DNA of 64,000 bases, from positions 52,355 to 116,354 of the forward strand of contig NZ_CAAAJC010000008.1 in NCBI RefSeq assembly GCF_900640175.1. Direction: 5' to 3'. This document shows, piece by piece, positions 8,308-16,526 of this stretch. This DNA is from Legionella sp. W10-070. GTDB lineage: Bacteria > Pseudomonadota > Gammaproteobacteria > Legionellales > Legionellaceae. Numbering within the stretch: position 1 is the first letter of the stretch; every line of letters starts with the position of its first letter. Below the pieces are notes generated by a model that saw only the letters and a list, made by a program, of their open reading frames with translations, had not been told where the DNA came from and did not search any database. Made by a program: the position numbers and the translations under genes.

Positions 8308-9531
8308 ATGACGGTTACAACCGGATTGTCAGGGAATGAGATTTTTTGTTTGGCCGAAAAGGGATATGCTCCCGGGAATATCATCGTGGGTAACAGCGTT
8401 CATTCACTCGGCATAGTCAGAAGCGTTGGCTCCGGATTGAAAGCCATGCTGGGGGGGGAGTTGAAACAAATCACCCAGTTGATTGAAGAGGGTAGGAAAA
8501 CTGCTTACCAGCGGATGTTACAGGAGGCCGTCGAGCAGAAGGCAACCGGTGTAACAGGCGTGGGAAGCCAACTTATTTTTCATGGCGCGAATGTTGAGTT
8601 TTTATCAATTGGTTCTGCCGTCCACGCAACCAGCTCCTCGTTAAGCAAATTTAGCACCTCCGCGGATGGGCAGGAACTGTATGCCCAGTTGGATGCAGGT
8701 TATCGCCCCATCTGTTTTGCATTTGGCAATGTGGCCTATGCTATCGGGTTGGGACGGGGGATCCTTGGGAGCTTAAAGACAATGGCTCGCGGGGAGATCA
8801 AAGAATATTCCAATATCTTTAACCAGACACGCCATTTGGCTTTAAGCCGTATTATCGAGAATGCCAGGCAGCATGATGCGAACGCCGTGGTTGGAATTAA
8901 AACGACTATTCTGCCTTTTGGCGGTGTGAATGAGATGTTGATGATTGGTACTGCCTCTCATAATCCCGCTCTTCCCGGGGAAAAATCCAATGATCCGGTG
9001 AGCAGTGATATGACGAATATTGAAATGTGGAATATGGCGAACAAAGGCTATATGCCCTTACGTCTACTGCTGGGAACTTCTGTTTATTCTTTAGGGTTGG
9101 TTGGCGGCATTACTTCAACGTTGAAATCCTTTGTTCGCGGCGAAATTAATGAGTTAACGCGTCTTATCTATGATGCGCGTGAGAATGCCTTGTCGATTAT
9201 TAATGAAGAGGCGAAATCGATTGGTGCGGATGATGTGGTTGGTGTAAAAACGTATGTTTATCAGCTGGGCAATGGGTTAATCGAATTTTTGGCAATTGGT
9301 ACGGCGGTTAAAAAATTTTCAGCTATCAAGACTGAATCCTCCCAGCTTATTCCACAATCAATAATCGTCGACAAGGATACCTTTTATGAATCAACCAGAA
9401 GCAATAGCTTTAATGTAAATATCAATAAGGGGGAAAAGGGCGGCAGTCAAAGTTTTGGCCCGATTATAATATTGGTTGTTTTGGCGGTGTTATTTATTCA
9501 TATTCTGATTAGGGGTTTCACTGGAAGCTAG
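8308..9531 (+). CDS. Three tandem YbjQ-like (UPF0145) domains with C-terminal membrane anchor
   Basis: A 407-residue protein made of three repeats of a YbjQ/UPF0145-like fold, at about residues 11-106, 122-216 and 237-335. Each repeat has the same order: a GYxPxxxxxGxxxYxxGxxxG start, a GxxxSLKxMxRGEIKEYxxxxxxxR helix, a run ending AxAVVGIKT, and a hydrophobic ExLxIGTA strand. A linker with a Ser/Gly-rich stretch leads to one transmembrane segment (about 384-402, PIIILVVLAVLFIHILI) and a short tail. Single-domain relatives are about 105 residues and were once called heavy-metal-binding; their role is not established. ATG 8308 follows a GGAG-containing region. The stop codon overlaps the end of the palindromic element that follows. 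Confidence 0.75.
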   Translation: MTVTTGLSGNEIFCLAEKGYAPGNIIVGNSVHSLGIVRSVGSGLKAMLGGELKQITQLIEEGRKTAYQRMLQEAVEQKATGVTGVGSQLIFHGANVEFLSIGSAVHATSSSLSKFSTSADGQELYAQLDAGYRPICFAFGNVAYAIGLGRGILGSLKTMARGEIKEYSNIFNQTRHLALSRIIENARQHDANAVVGIKTTILPFGGVNEMLMIGTASHNPALPGEKSNDPVSSDMTNIEMWNMANKGYMPLRLLLGTSVYSLGLVGGITSTLKSFVRGEINELTRLIYDARENALSIINEEAKSIGADDVVGVKTYVYQLGNGLIEFLAIGTAVKKFSAIKTESSQLIPQSIIVDKDTFYESTRSNSFNVNINKGEKGGSQSFGPIIILVVLAVLFIHILIRGFTGS

Positions 9532-9709
9532 TGTCTCGTCAAGATTGAATTTTCGGGTATGGCCGCCTGTCTTGCATTCATCTTTATGTGATTTTTTCCG
9601 AAAAAATGCTCGAATTAGCCCTGCTAGTCCTGTGCTTTTTTCGGAAAAAATCACATAAAGATGAACGTAACCCAGACGCCAACCCGAAAATTCAATCTTG
9701 ACGAGACAC
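9531..9709. repeat. 179-bp MITE-like double-hairpin element
   Basis: The outer arms at 9531-9558 and 9682-9709 are perfect 28-bp inverted repeats beginning GTGTCTCGTCAAGATTG. Inside them, 9577-9606 and 9636-9665 are perfect 30-bp inverted repeats, around a 29-base loop. The unpaired 16-18 bp between arms is not conserved. The element would fold into one long cruciform or RNA hairpin. It begins at the last base of the upstream stop codon. No coding capacity and no clear target duplication are visible. It may be a miniature transposable element and could also terminate the upstream transcript. Confidence 0.85.
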
Positions 9710-9855
9710 CAGGTTCTATCGACAATTGGTCCCTACTGCCTACGTACCGCGCATAAAGCGCGGTACGTAGAGGCAATTAGACTATTGCTTAAATTTAAAT
9801 CATTCGGCGCTCTAGGGTTCTGTGAAAAAATGGGTTCACAGCGCCTGGCCCAAAC
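9710..9855. other. Intergenic tail with two small hairpins
   Basis: Between the 179-bp element and the stop of the next leftward gene are two compact palindromes. One is a perfect 13-bp inverted repeat at 9740-9752 and 9758-9770 (CTACGTACCGCGC, five-base loop). The other is the REP-like unit near 9813-9847. Together with the 179-bp element they fill the whole 324-bp gap between genes; nothing else is seen. Confidence 0.6.
9813..9847. repeat. REP-like short palindrome, copy 1
   Basis: A short inverted repeat with the half-site TAGGGTTCTGTGAA on the left and a diverged TTCACAGCGCCTGG on the right around an A/T- and G-rich centre (AAAATGGG). A second copy is at 56905-56940, and the same outer motif caps the larger palindrome at 3970-4116. 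It lies just downstream of the leftward gene that ends at 9856, a common position for REP-type sequences. Confidence 0.65.
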
Positions 9856-10314
9856 CTACGTAGACCAAAATGCTTTATGTTCATACATTTCTTCCAATGA
9901 GAGGAATTCTGGTGGTTCAGGCTTATAAGTTAATTCTTTCTTCCAGAAGGGCAAGGGCATAGGAACCGTTTTGGACGTTTGGGTGATTTCCAGGTTCCTT
10001 TCCTTAACTGCTGCCTCAAGCTGGTTTTCGGCATTTTCCAATTGTGTTCTTAAATTGCCAATATAGCTTGTTTTGTAGTCTTTTTGTTGCGTGCTCAGTT
10101 TCTCATTGGGTACCAATTGACAGATTTCTTGTATAATTAAAGCGGTATGGTCTACGTAGGCGTTCCAGTGTTGGTTAATATACAGGCGACACCCGGGGGT
10201 GTCGGGCTCGATTTTTCGAACGTAAGCCAATAGCTTCTGCAAAACGGGGAATAATTTTTCACAGACTTCTTTGTCTACTGCAAAAAAAATCGCTTTAAAT
10301 CTTCTATCTTGCAT
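9856..10314 (-). CDS. Hypothetical protein
   Basis: An unrecognised 152-residue protein. It is mostly helical in appearance, with a likely coiled-coil stretch around residues 85-112 (RTQLENAENQLEAAVKERNL). The C-terminus is Glu-rich and aromatic (PEFLSLEEMYEHKAFWST), compatible with a Dot/Icm-type secretion signal but not proof of one. The start ATG at 10314 has no clear Shine-Dalgarno. It follows the F-box gene on the same strand after a 69-bp gap, so co-transcription is possible. Its 3' end abuts palindromic repeats. Confidence 0.55.
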   Translation of the reverse strand: MQDRRFKAIFFAVDKEVCEKLFPVLQKLLAYVRKIEPDTPGCRLYINQHWNAYVDHTALIIQEICQLVPNEKLSTQQKDYKTSYIGNLRTQLENAENQLEAAVKERNLEITQTSKTVPMPLPFWKKELTYKPEPPEFLSLEEMYEHKAFWST

Positions 10315-10383
10315 TTTTTTAAACCAAAATGTCGAAAAGAAAATAATAGCAATGAAGTAGCCTCAAAGAAATAATGAAAGGGA

Positions 10384-10959
10384 TTAATTTGTCAGTATTT
10401 TATTTTGCAAGGTAGGGGAAGAAGCACGGGCGATCTCCCCTTCATAAGAAAGTGTGCCCTTTTTAGTAATAAGCTGCTTCAGCTTTTCTGCATTGACAGC
10501 AACTTCGGTAATAAACCAAGACTGTATGCTTTCTTTATTAGGTATTGTATTAAGAGCGATGTTCTTTGATAAAAAAAGAGACCGAGGATGGTTTGGAACC
10601 GTAAAGAAAAATTTGGGGGGGCTTTTTTCATAAGAAGCAACCCATAGGCGAAACGTTCGGGTTTGTTCACCACCCAGTAATAAGGCAGTCAGGGCATCAA
10701 CATTATCCGATAGAATATTAATCATCAGGGTTTTATAGTCGATAATCCCCTCTTTTAACGCCGTGTCTATCCCTGCTGCTTCGACAAGCGCGGTAGCAAA
10801 AGGGGTTTGGGAATAAAAGGCTTGCCACAAACTCTTATCCTGACCTATACGATGAAGTCTTTTGCAGGTTTGCATGATATGGGTTAATGCTTTGGCATCA
10901 AGGTATTGAAGACAATTTAATAAAAGCTCGTCAGCTAAAATTTCCAAGGAATGGCTCAC
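10384..10959 (-). CDS. F-box domain protein, candidate secreted effector
   Basis: A 191-residue protein with an N-terminal F-box at about residues 6-48: ILADELLLNCLQYLDAKALT, then MQTCKRLHRIGQDKSLWQAFY. The Leu/Pro-site region, the CKR turn and the terminal LW are in the expected places. F-boxes bind SKP1 in the eukaryotic SCF ubiquitin ligase; bacteria that carry them, notably Legionella, usually inject them into host cells. The rest of the protein is unrecognised and would be the substrate-recruiting part; no ankyrin or leucine-rich repeats are visible. The start is GTG 10959 with AGGGGG upstream. Secretion and SKP1 binding are inferred. Confidence 0.75.
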   Translation of the reverse strand: MSHSLEILADELLLNCLQYLDAKALTHIMQTCKRLHRIGQDKSLWQAFYSQTPFATALVEAAGIDTALKEGIIDYKTLMINILSDNVDALTALLLGGEQTRTFRLWVASYEKSPPKFFFTVPNHPRSLFLSKNIALNTIPNKESIQSWFITEVAVNAEKLKQLITKKGTLSYEGEIARASSPTLQNKILTN

Positions 10960-11287
10960 AAATACACCCCCTTAGCCTTTAAGGTCTACGCATGAAAATT
11001 AAAATAGAATTTAATGACATTGAACGGATCTATAATTTCTACTTCCTGTGACTTGTTCACGGGATCCATAAATCTTCGAATGTTACTGGATTCCACGAAA
11101 CCGCGGAACGTAGGAGTCAAGAATTTTTTCATGCGTAGGCCCTGCCTTATCCTTTATACCCAAGGTACTTTAAAATGCTATATTTTTATACTATCCATTT
11201 TCCGTTCCCATCAAACGTTTGATGGTCAAAAAAATTGATTCTAAACTTGGCATTTTAAAGTACCTTGGGTATATATTACAAATTACC
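10960..11287. other. Intergenic stretch made of two palindromic elements
   Basis: This 328-bp gap between two leftward genes contains an inverted pair near 10985-11000 and 11124-11139 (CTACGCATGAAAA and its complement) and, directly after it, the 119-bp palindrome at 11155-11273. No credible gene is present. The short rightward frame at 11014-11238 crosses both elements and is not supported. Confidence 0.55.
11155..11273. repeat. 119-bp palindromic element with perfect 24-bp arms
   Basis: The arms at 11155-11178 and 11250-11273 are perfect inverted repeats starting TATACCCAAGGTACTT. The 71-bp interior holds its own palindrome, CCATCAAACGTTTGATGG. It lies just downstream of the leftward gene that ends at 11288. 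The terminal motif CCTTGGGTATA has a near match at about 3945. It is probably a miniature mobile element. Confidence 0.75.
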
Positions 11288-12409
11288 TTAGAATGGGAGG
11301 CCGTTAGAATAGCCTTTCTCCAGTTTTAACGTGCCAGGTATATTCAGCTCTTTATTAAAGCTGGTCACCTCTAATGCAACAACACTGGGTTTTACCCGGT
11401 TATTGTCATTAACAGACAATTTTATTTTAGCCTGGAGTTGCAGCAAAGGCGGACCTTCTTTACTTGTTGCGTCGGGTTCAACTGCGATTAAATCACCGGA
11501 ACGGCTGTTAACAAAACATCGACCTTCAATGAGCATGGCATAACTGACCATGCTAATATTCATAACAACCTTGCCGTCTTCAATGGTCCAGTTTGCTTCC
11601 AGTGATTTTGAGCTGAGATTGGCAGATCCAGGTTCGCCGCTATATTCGCCATTGGCAAGTAAGAGATCAAAAAAGCGATTATTATCTTGCCCTCCATTAC
11701 GTTCGAGCCATTGCTTGATTTTAGGCTTTTCTCCAGGCGGATAATCTGAGCTTTCCAGCAGGTATTCCAGCAAGGCATCAATATCCTCATCTGTATTGCT
11801 TTTTATGCCCCGGATACTGATATCCCTTTTGAAGTCTGTATACGCCTTGGTAAGTGAGCTGGATAAGTTCATCTGACTTGCCTGCCACACTCCAATAGGG
11901 TCATTCAATATTTCTTTATTGTCGTTTGTTGGATAAGTATAAGTCCAGATTGTTTTAGGTGGATTTAGGGATTTATGGATATTGGCATTTTCCTCATACT
12001 GTAGCCAAGGTTTGGCTGCTTCATATAAACTGTGATGAATGGGGCCAAATAATTCATGACATTTTGTTTCTAGTTTGGGTCTTGTATCATAAGCCAGAAA
12101 AAGGGGCAGTTGTTGCCGCTCTTCTTGCGGGAGAATTCGTTCGCCATGTTTTTCCAGGATTTCAGCCATGGTCAGTGGTGTGCTTTGGCCAAAAAAACCT
12201 GATTTCTGTTTAATGCCTATGGTTTCTATACAATGCAAGACTTCATGAATCTTGGCGATATTAACCTTTTCATCGGTTTGGATACTTTGCTTAAGCAGAG
12301 ATTTAACGGTGATTAAATGAAATAGTAATGGCTCGTCTTCCTTCTTGGTGTGTACAGGCAACAGCTTGGTTTCAATATGGTCAATAATGCGATTTATAGT
12401 GTCTTTCAT
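11288..12409 (-). CDS. Hypothetical protein, effector-like
   Basis: An unrecognised 373-residue protein, soluble in appearance, without signal peptide or membrane spans. The N-terminal third is helical and charged (MKDTINRIIDHIETKLLPVHTK is typical of its style); the centre includes IWTYTYPTNDNKE; the C-terminal third is rich in beta-strand patterns (WTIEDGKVVMNISMVSYAML, GDLIAVEPD). ATG 12409 is the only good start. It has no homology I can name. Its place in an accessory segment next to an F-box gene and palindromic elements makes a host-interaction role conceivable, by context only. Confidence 0.6.
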   Translation of the reverse strand: MKDTINRIIDHIETKLLPVHTKKEDEPLLFHLITVKSLLKQSIQTDEKVNIAKIHEVLHCIETIGIKQKSGFFGQSTPLTMAEILEKHGERILPQEERQQLPLFLAYDTRPKLETKCHELFGPIHHSLYEAAKPWLQYEENANIHKSLNPPKTIWTYTYPTNDNKEILNDPIGVWQASQMNLSSSLTKAYTDFKRDISIRGIKSNTDEDIDALLEYLLESSDYPPGEKPKIKQWLERNGGQDNNRFFDLLLANGEYSGEPGSANLSSKSLEANWTIEDGKVVMNISMVSYAMLIEGRCFVNSRSGDLIAVEPDATSKEGPPLLQLQAKIKLSVNDNNRVKPSVVALEVTSFNKELNIPGTLKLEKGYSNGLPF

Positions 12410-12630
12410 TTAATTTCATCATCTGACGATGAATGGCCTCTCAGCAATCAACATGTCTTTATAATAGCAGATTGGTTGTTTTATATGCTGATAAGGGGTT
12501 GTAAAGAAGCGTAAAGAATTTATAAATCCGGACAAAATTTATCGGCCAGGCATCGATGAGGCAGGGGTATAAAGAAGATGCCAAGAGGGTAAGGGGTTTA
12601 CTCTTACCCCCTCTGCCCATCAACTCCGGT

Positions 12631-13680
12631 TCAAGCAGATAATGAGGCGATGTCAATAACGAAGCGATAACGTACATCACTCTTTAATACGCGTTCATAG
12701 GCTTCATTAACTTGTTGGATGGGAATCAGCTCAATATCTGCATTAATCTGGTGTTTGCCACAAAAATCAAGCATCTCCTGGGTTTCCTTGATGCCGCCGA
12801 TTAAAGAGCCGGCAAGGCTTCGACGACCGCCAATCAATGAAAACGCCCCCAGGGGGACATTCTCTTCAGGAACGCCAAGCAGCACCATGGTGCCGTCGCG
12901 TTTTAACAACGTTAAATACTCATTCCAGTTAATGCCTGCTGACACTGTACAGATAATCAAATCAAAGTGGCTGGTTAATTTTTTAAATGTTTCAGGCTCT
13001 GAGGTCGCATAAAAATAATCAGCCCCCAGCCGTTTGCTGTCCTCTTTTTTTCTATTGGAATGACTAAGAACCGTAACTTCAGCCCCCATTGCATGGGCAA
13101 TTTTGACTCCTACATGCCCCAGTCCCCCCAGCCCTACAATCGCTACTTTTTTCCCAGGGCCTGCATGCCAGTGTTTTAGTGGGGAGTAGAGCGTAATCCC
13201 TGCGCATAAGAGTGGTGCTTGTGTTTCAAGAGGCAAGTTATCAGCAAGCCTCAGGACAAAATCTTCATTAACCACAATTTGGTTTGAATAACCGCCCTGA
13301 GTCAACGCGCTGCCGTCACGTTCCATGCCGTTGTAGGTGGGTGTCAAGCCTTCGGCGCAATATTGCTCCAAGCCTTCCTGGCAGCTGCCGCATCGGCGGC
13401 ATGAGTCAACCATGCAGCCTACTCCAACCCGGTCGCCTGCTTTAAATTTTATAACATGCTTGCCTGCTTTTCTTACTATGCCGACAATTTCGTGACCGGG
13501 AACCATTGGAAAAAGGGAGCCGCCCCACTCATCTCGGGCCTGATGAATGTCCGAATGACAAATGCCACAGTAGTGGATGTCAATCAATACATCGTTATCG
13601 CCGACCTCCCTTCGCTGGAAAGAAAAAGGCTCTAAGGGCGCTTTGGCAGTTGGTGCAGCATAACCTTTAACGGGGATCAT
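12631..13680 (-). CDS. Zinc-dependent NAD(P) alcohol dehydrogenase (YahK/cinnamyl-type)
   Basis: A 349-residue medium-chain dehydrogenase that oxidises alcohols or reduces aldehydes with NAD(P). Catalytic zinc ligands are in CGICHSDIH and GHEIVG (Cys, His and Glu). The structural zinc site is the four-cysteine lobe CRRCGSCQEGLEQYC. The Rossmann nucleotide-binding motif is VGLGGLGHVGVKIA. This combination and length match the NADP-dependent aldehyde-reductase/cinnamyl-alcohol group typified by YahK. It is monocistronic and divergent from the MFS gene at 13961. The physiological substrate is unknown. Confidence 0.92.
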   Translation of the reverse strand: MIPVKGYAAPTAKAPLEPFSFQRREVGDNDVLIDIHYCGICHSDIHQARDEWGGSLFPMVPGHEIVGIVRKAGKHVIKFKAGDRVGVGCMVDSCRRCGSCQEGLEQYCAEGLTPTYNGMERDGSALTQGGYSNQIVVNEDFVLRLADNLPLETQAPLLCAGITLYSPLKHWHAGPGKKVAIVGLGGLGHVGVKIAHAMGAEVTVLSHSNRKKEDSKRLGADYFYATSEPETFKKLTSHFDLIICTVSAGINWNEYLTLLKRDGTMVLLGVPEENVPLGAFSLIGGRRSLAGSLIGGIKETQEMLDFCGKHQINADIELIPIQQVNEAYERVLKSDVRYRFVIDIASLSA

Positions 13681-13917
13681 AATATCTCATCCTTATTTTA
13701 AAATTCCATGGTAAGTACGATGGGTAAAATTGTACGTCTGATCTTGCGGAAAATTGAAACGTTTTCTTATTGTAGTCCAGTTAACTTAAAAGGGAATAGG
13801 TTTTAAAGAGGCGTTATATTGCCGCAATATGTTTTATATTTTTTCAACTTTAAGAATCGTGGCCATTTTCTGTAAATAAATTGATCAATAAAGATACCAA
13901 TTTAACATTGTTTTTGA

Positions 13918-13923
13918 TATAAT
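13918..13923 (+). promoter_or_regulatory. Possible -10 box of the MFS-MFS-deoB cluster
   Basis: A perfect TATAAT hexamer lies 38 bp before the TTG start at 13961. The region upstream is AT-rich, but no clear -35 hexamer sits at 16-18 bp, so this is a tentative promoter call. Confidence 0.35.
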
Positions 13924-13960
13924 GCGCGGCAAATTTTGCAGCCTTTGCTGAGGAGTAACA

Positions 13961-15229
13961 TTGTCTGATTCTGTCGCTTTGGATTCAGGGGTAATTGAGC
14001 CACGCAGTCATTTGATGGCATGGTTGGTTTGCTTGTCAGCAGGATTATTTTTCTTTTATGAGTTTTTCCAACTTAATATCTTTGACGTAATCAATCAACC
14101 CTTACGCGATGATTTTCATTTGGATGCTGCCCAGCTTAGCTGGATGTCCAGCACTTACCTATGGGCCGATATCCTCTTTCTGCTGCCAGCCGGTATAATT
14201 CTTGATCGCATTTCCACCCGCAAGGTAATTTTGACTGCCATGCTGGTCTGCGTTATTGGAACCATCGGATTTGCACTGACTAACTCGTTTGCGCTGGCCT
14301 GTTTTTTCCATTTCCTTTCAGGAATTGGCAATGCATTTTGTTTCTTATCCTGTGTGGTACTGGTCTCACGCTGGTTTCCTCCCCGTCGCCAGGCATTGGT
14401 TATCGGTACATTGGTTACCATGGCTTTTCTAGGCGGGATGATGGCTCATACGCCCTTTGCTTACCTTAATGACTATTATGGCTGGCGGGGCTCCCTGTTA
14501 ATTGATGGCGCTGCAGGCGGCCTGATATTACTGTGGATTTACCTGATTGTTCAGGATAAGCCTTATTCAGGGGCCTCGATGAAAAACTCTGACCAATCAG
14601 CGATTGCCCCCAGTTTCCAGGATGCGTTGAGAAACCCCCAGAATTGGCTGGCTGGCCTTTATACTTCGTTCTTGAATTTACCTATTATGGTATTGTGTGC
14701 TTTGTGGGGTGCCAGCTACCTTCAGGTAGTCCATCATTTATCGGAAATAGCAGCCAGTAATGTTGTCAGTTTAATCTTTATTGGCAGCATCATCGGTTGT
14801 CCGCTGGTTGGGTGGCTTTCAGATTTGCAGGGAAAGCGCAAACCTTTAATGATTATAGGGGCTGTAGCAACTTTGTTGACTGTTGTTCCTTTATTTATGG
14901 ATGTTGTTTTATCACAAACCGCATTGAGTATTTTATTTTTTGCCTTGGGATTATTCACCAGCACCCAGGTAATCAGTTATCCCTTGATTGCTGAAAGTAA
15001 TGCCGCAGCAAATACCGGTTCAGCTACGGGTATTGCTTCTGTACTTATCATGGGAGGTGCCGGGATTGGCCAGGTATTATTTGGCCTGTTGATGCAGCAT
15101 CATGCTGGTATTTCTACGCAACACTACACAGTGGCTGATTTTCAATATGCGATGTGGATATTTCCTCTTACAGCGGCAGCAGCCTTGGTTGCTGTTTTAT
15201 TAGCCCGCGAAACTTACTGCAAACGTTAG
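13961..15229 (+). CDS. MFS transporter
   Basis: A 422-residue, 12-span major facilitator. The start is TTG 13961 with AGGAG five bases upstream. Typical MFS features are the loop-2 motif LLPAGIILDRISTRKVIL (motif A equivalent) and its second-half copy GWLSDLQGKRKPLMI. It is paralogous to the next gene (shared FFFYEF near the start, [15 protein letters not shown] mid-protein, and [16 protein letters not shown] late). It is separated from the next gene by 14 bp, and that gene is separated by 2 bp from deoB, so all three probably share a transcript. Nucleoside or pentose uptake would fit that context but is inference. Confidence 0.9.
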   Translation: MSDSVALDSGVIEPRSHLMAWLVCLSAGLFFFYEFFQLNIFDVINQPLRDDFHLDAAQLSWMSSTYLWADILFLLPAGIILDRISTRKVILTAMLVCVIGTIGFALTNSFALACFFHFLSGIGNAFCFLSCVVLVSRWFPPRRQALVIGTLVTMAFLGGMMAHTPFAYLNDYYGWRGSLLIDGAAGGLILLWIYLIVQDKPYSGASMKNSDQSAIAPSFQDALRNPQNWLAGLYTSFLNLPIMVLCALWGASYLQVVHHLSEIAASNVVSLIFIGSIIGCPLVGWLSDLQGKRKPLMIIGAVATLLTVVPLFMDVVLSQTALSILFFALGLFTSTQVISYPLIAESNAAANTGSATGIASVLIMGGAGIGQVLFGLLMQHHAGISTQHYTVADFQYAMWIFPLTAAAALVAVLLARETYCKR

Positions 15230-15243
15230 CATTGGGAGTTTTT

Positions 15244-16524
15244 ATGCAGATGGTAGAAGAATATAAAGGAAGTGGCAGTTCAACGTCTTTGTTTTTGCCT
15301 TGGTTGGTTTGTTTCAGCGCGTCGTTATTCTTCTTTTATGAATTTATTCAAGGCAACATGTTTGCTTCCATTGCTGATAACATTATGCATGATTTTCATG
15401 TGCAAGCCGATAAAATGGCTTATTTATCGAGCATTTATTATTTATCCAATGTTATTTTTCTTTTCGTTGCCGGCATGGTTCTTGACAGGTTCTCCACTAA
15501 AAAGACTATTATGGTAGCCATGTTCCTTTGTGTGATAAGCACCTTTGTTCTTGCGCATGCGCAATCGTTTTATCTGGCGCTATTGTGCCGTTTTGTTACC
15601 GGAATTGGCAGCGCTTTTTGTTTTCTCGGTCCTATTCGGCTTGCTTCACGCTGGTTTCCCCCGCAGCGTATGGCTATGGTAACAGGTGCTATTGTCACCA
15701 TGGCGATGACCGGTGGAATGCTGGCCCAATACCCGCTAACCAAACTGGTCGCTCAAATCGGTTGGCGTGATGCTTTAATGCAGGTAGGTTGGCTTGGCAG
15801 TGCTATGTTGATTGTCATGTTCTTCGGAATTATTGATAAAACAGGAGCCGGCAGCAAAAGAGCCACAGAAAGAGAATCTATTCTTCTTACGGCTAAAAAA
15901 GCTTACCTTAATCCCCAGACGTTAAGAGCCGCCTTATATACCAGCTTGATGAATATGGCTATTGCCGTTTTCGGAGCCATGATGGGATCGCTTTATCTGG
16001 TTCAGAGACTTGGCATTGCCAAAGAAGACGCTGCAGCGGTTAATACCATGCTGTTCTTGGGAGCTATTATTGGCGGACCGGTTATTGGATGGTGTTCTGA
16101 TAAACTGGGTTTACGCGTGTTACCGATGAAGGTTGGCGTGCTCGCTTCTTTGGCAACGGTTGTTGCCGTATTATTTGCACCGATTAGCCTGCCGGTGATG
16201 AAAATTCTCTTTTTCCTGCTTGGCTTTTTTACAGCCTCTCAGGTGATAAGCTATGCCCTGGTTGCTGAAAGCAGTTCTCCTGCTATCACAGCAACCGCTG
16301 TCAGTGTGGTTTCTATTCTGACTCAAGGTGGTTATATTATTTATCAAAATCTGTTTAGCGCCTTACTAATGAAGCATGGCGAAATGCAGATGGTAAACGA
16401 TATACCCGTTTATTCTCTGGGTGATTATCAATATGCCGCGATGATTTTGCCATTAGGCTTGATTCTGGCGTTATTGGCATTATTGGGCTTAAATGAAACT
16501 CACTGCCAACGGAAAGAGGACTGA
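15244..16524 (+). CDS. MFS transporter, tandem paralog of the preceding gene
   Basis: A 426-residue, 12-span major facilitator starting at ATG 15244 behind GGGAG; an upstream in-frame start at 15154 lies inside the previous gene and is rejected. It carries [17 protein letters not shown] (motif A type) and [15 protein letters not shown] in the second half. Sequence similarity along the full length to the gene at 13961 shows tandem duplication and divergence. It ends 2 bp before deoB, implying translational coupling. Substrate is unknown; the deoB link suggests nucleosides. Confidence 0.9.
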   Translation: MQMVEEYKGSGSSTSLFLPWLVCFSASLFFFYEFIQGNMFASIADNIMHDFHVQADKMAYLSSIYYLSNVIFLFVAGMVLDRFSTKKTIMVAMFLCVISTFVLAHAQSFYLALLCRFVTGIGSAFCFLGPIRLASRWFPPQRMAMVTGAIVTMAMTGGMLAQYPLTKLVAQIGWRDALMQVGWLGSAMLIVMFFGIIDKTGAGSKRATERESILLTAKKAYLNPQTLRAALYTSLMNMAIAVFGAMMGSLYLVQRLGIAKEDAAAVNTMLFLGAIIGGPVIGWCSDKLGLRVLPMKVGVLASLATVVAVLFAPISLPVMKILFFLLGFFTASQVISYALVAESSSPAITATAVSVVSILTQGGYIIYQNLFSALLMKHGEMQMVNDIPVYSLGDYQYAAMILPLGLILALLALLGLNETHCQRKED

Positions 16525-16526
16525 AC

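Noticed and set aside
11014..11238. Rightward ORF in the F-box/hypothetical gap
   Set aside because: It crosses two palindromic elements and has no ribosome binding site or coding signal.
12588..12614. GC-rich hairpin GAGGGTAAG/CTTACC-type as terminator
   Set aside because: No T-tract on either strand next to the stem; not strong enough to list.
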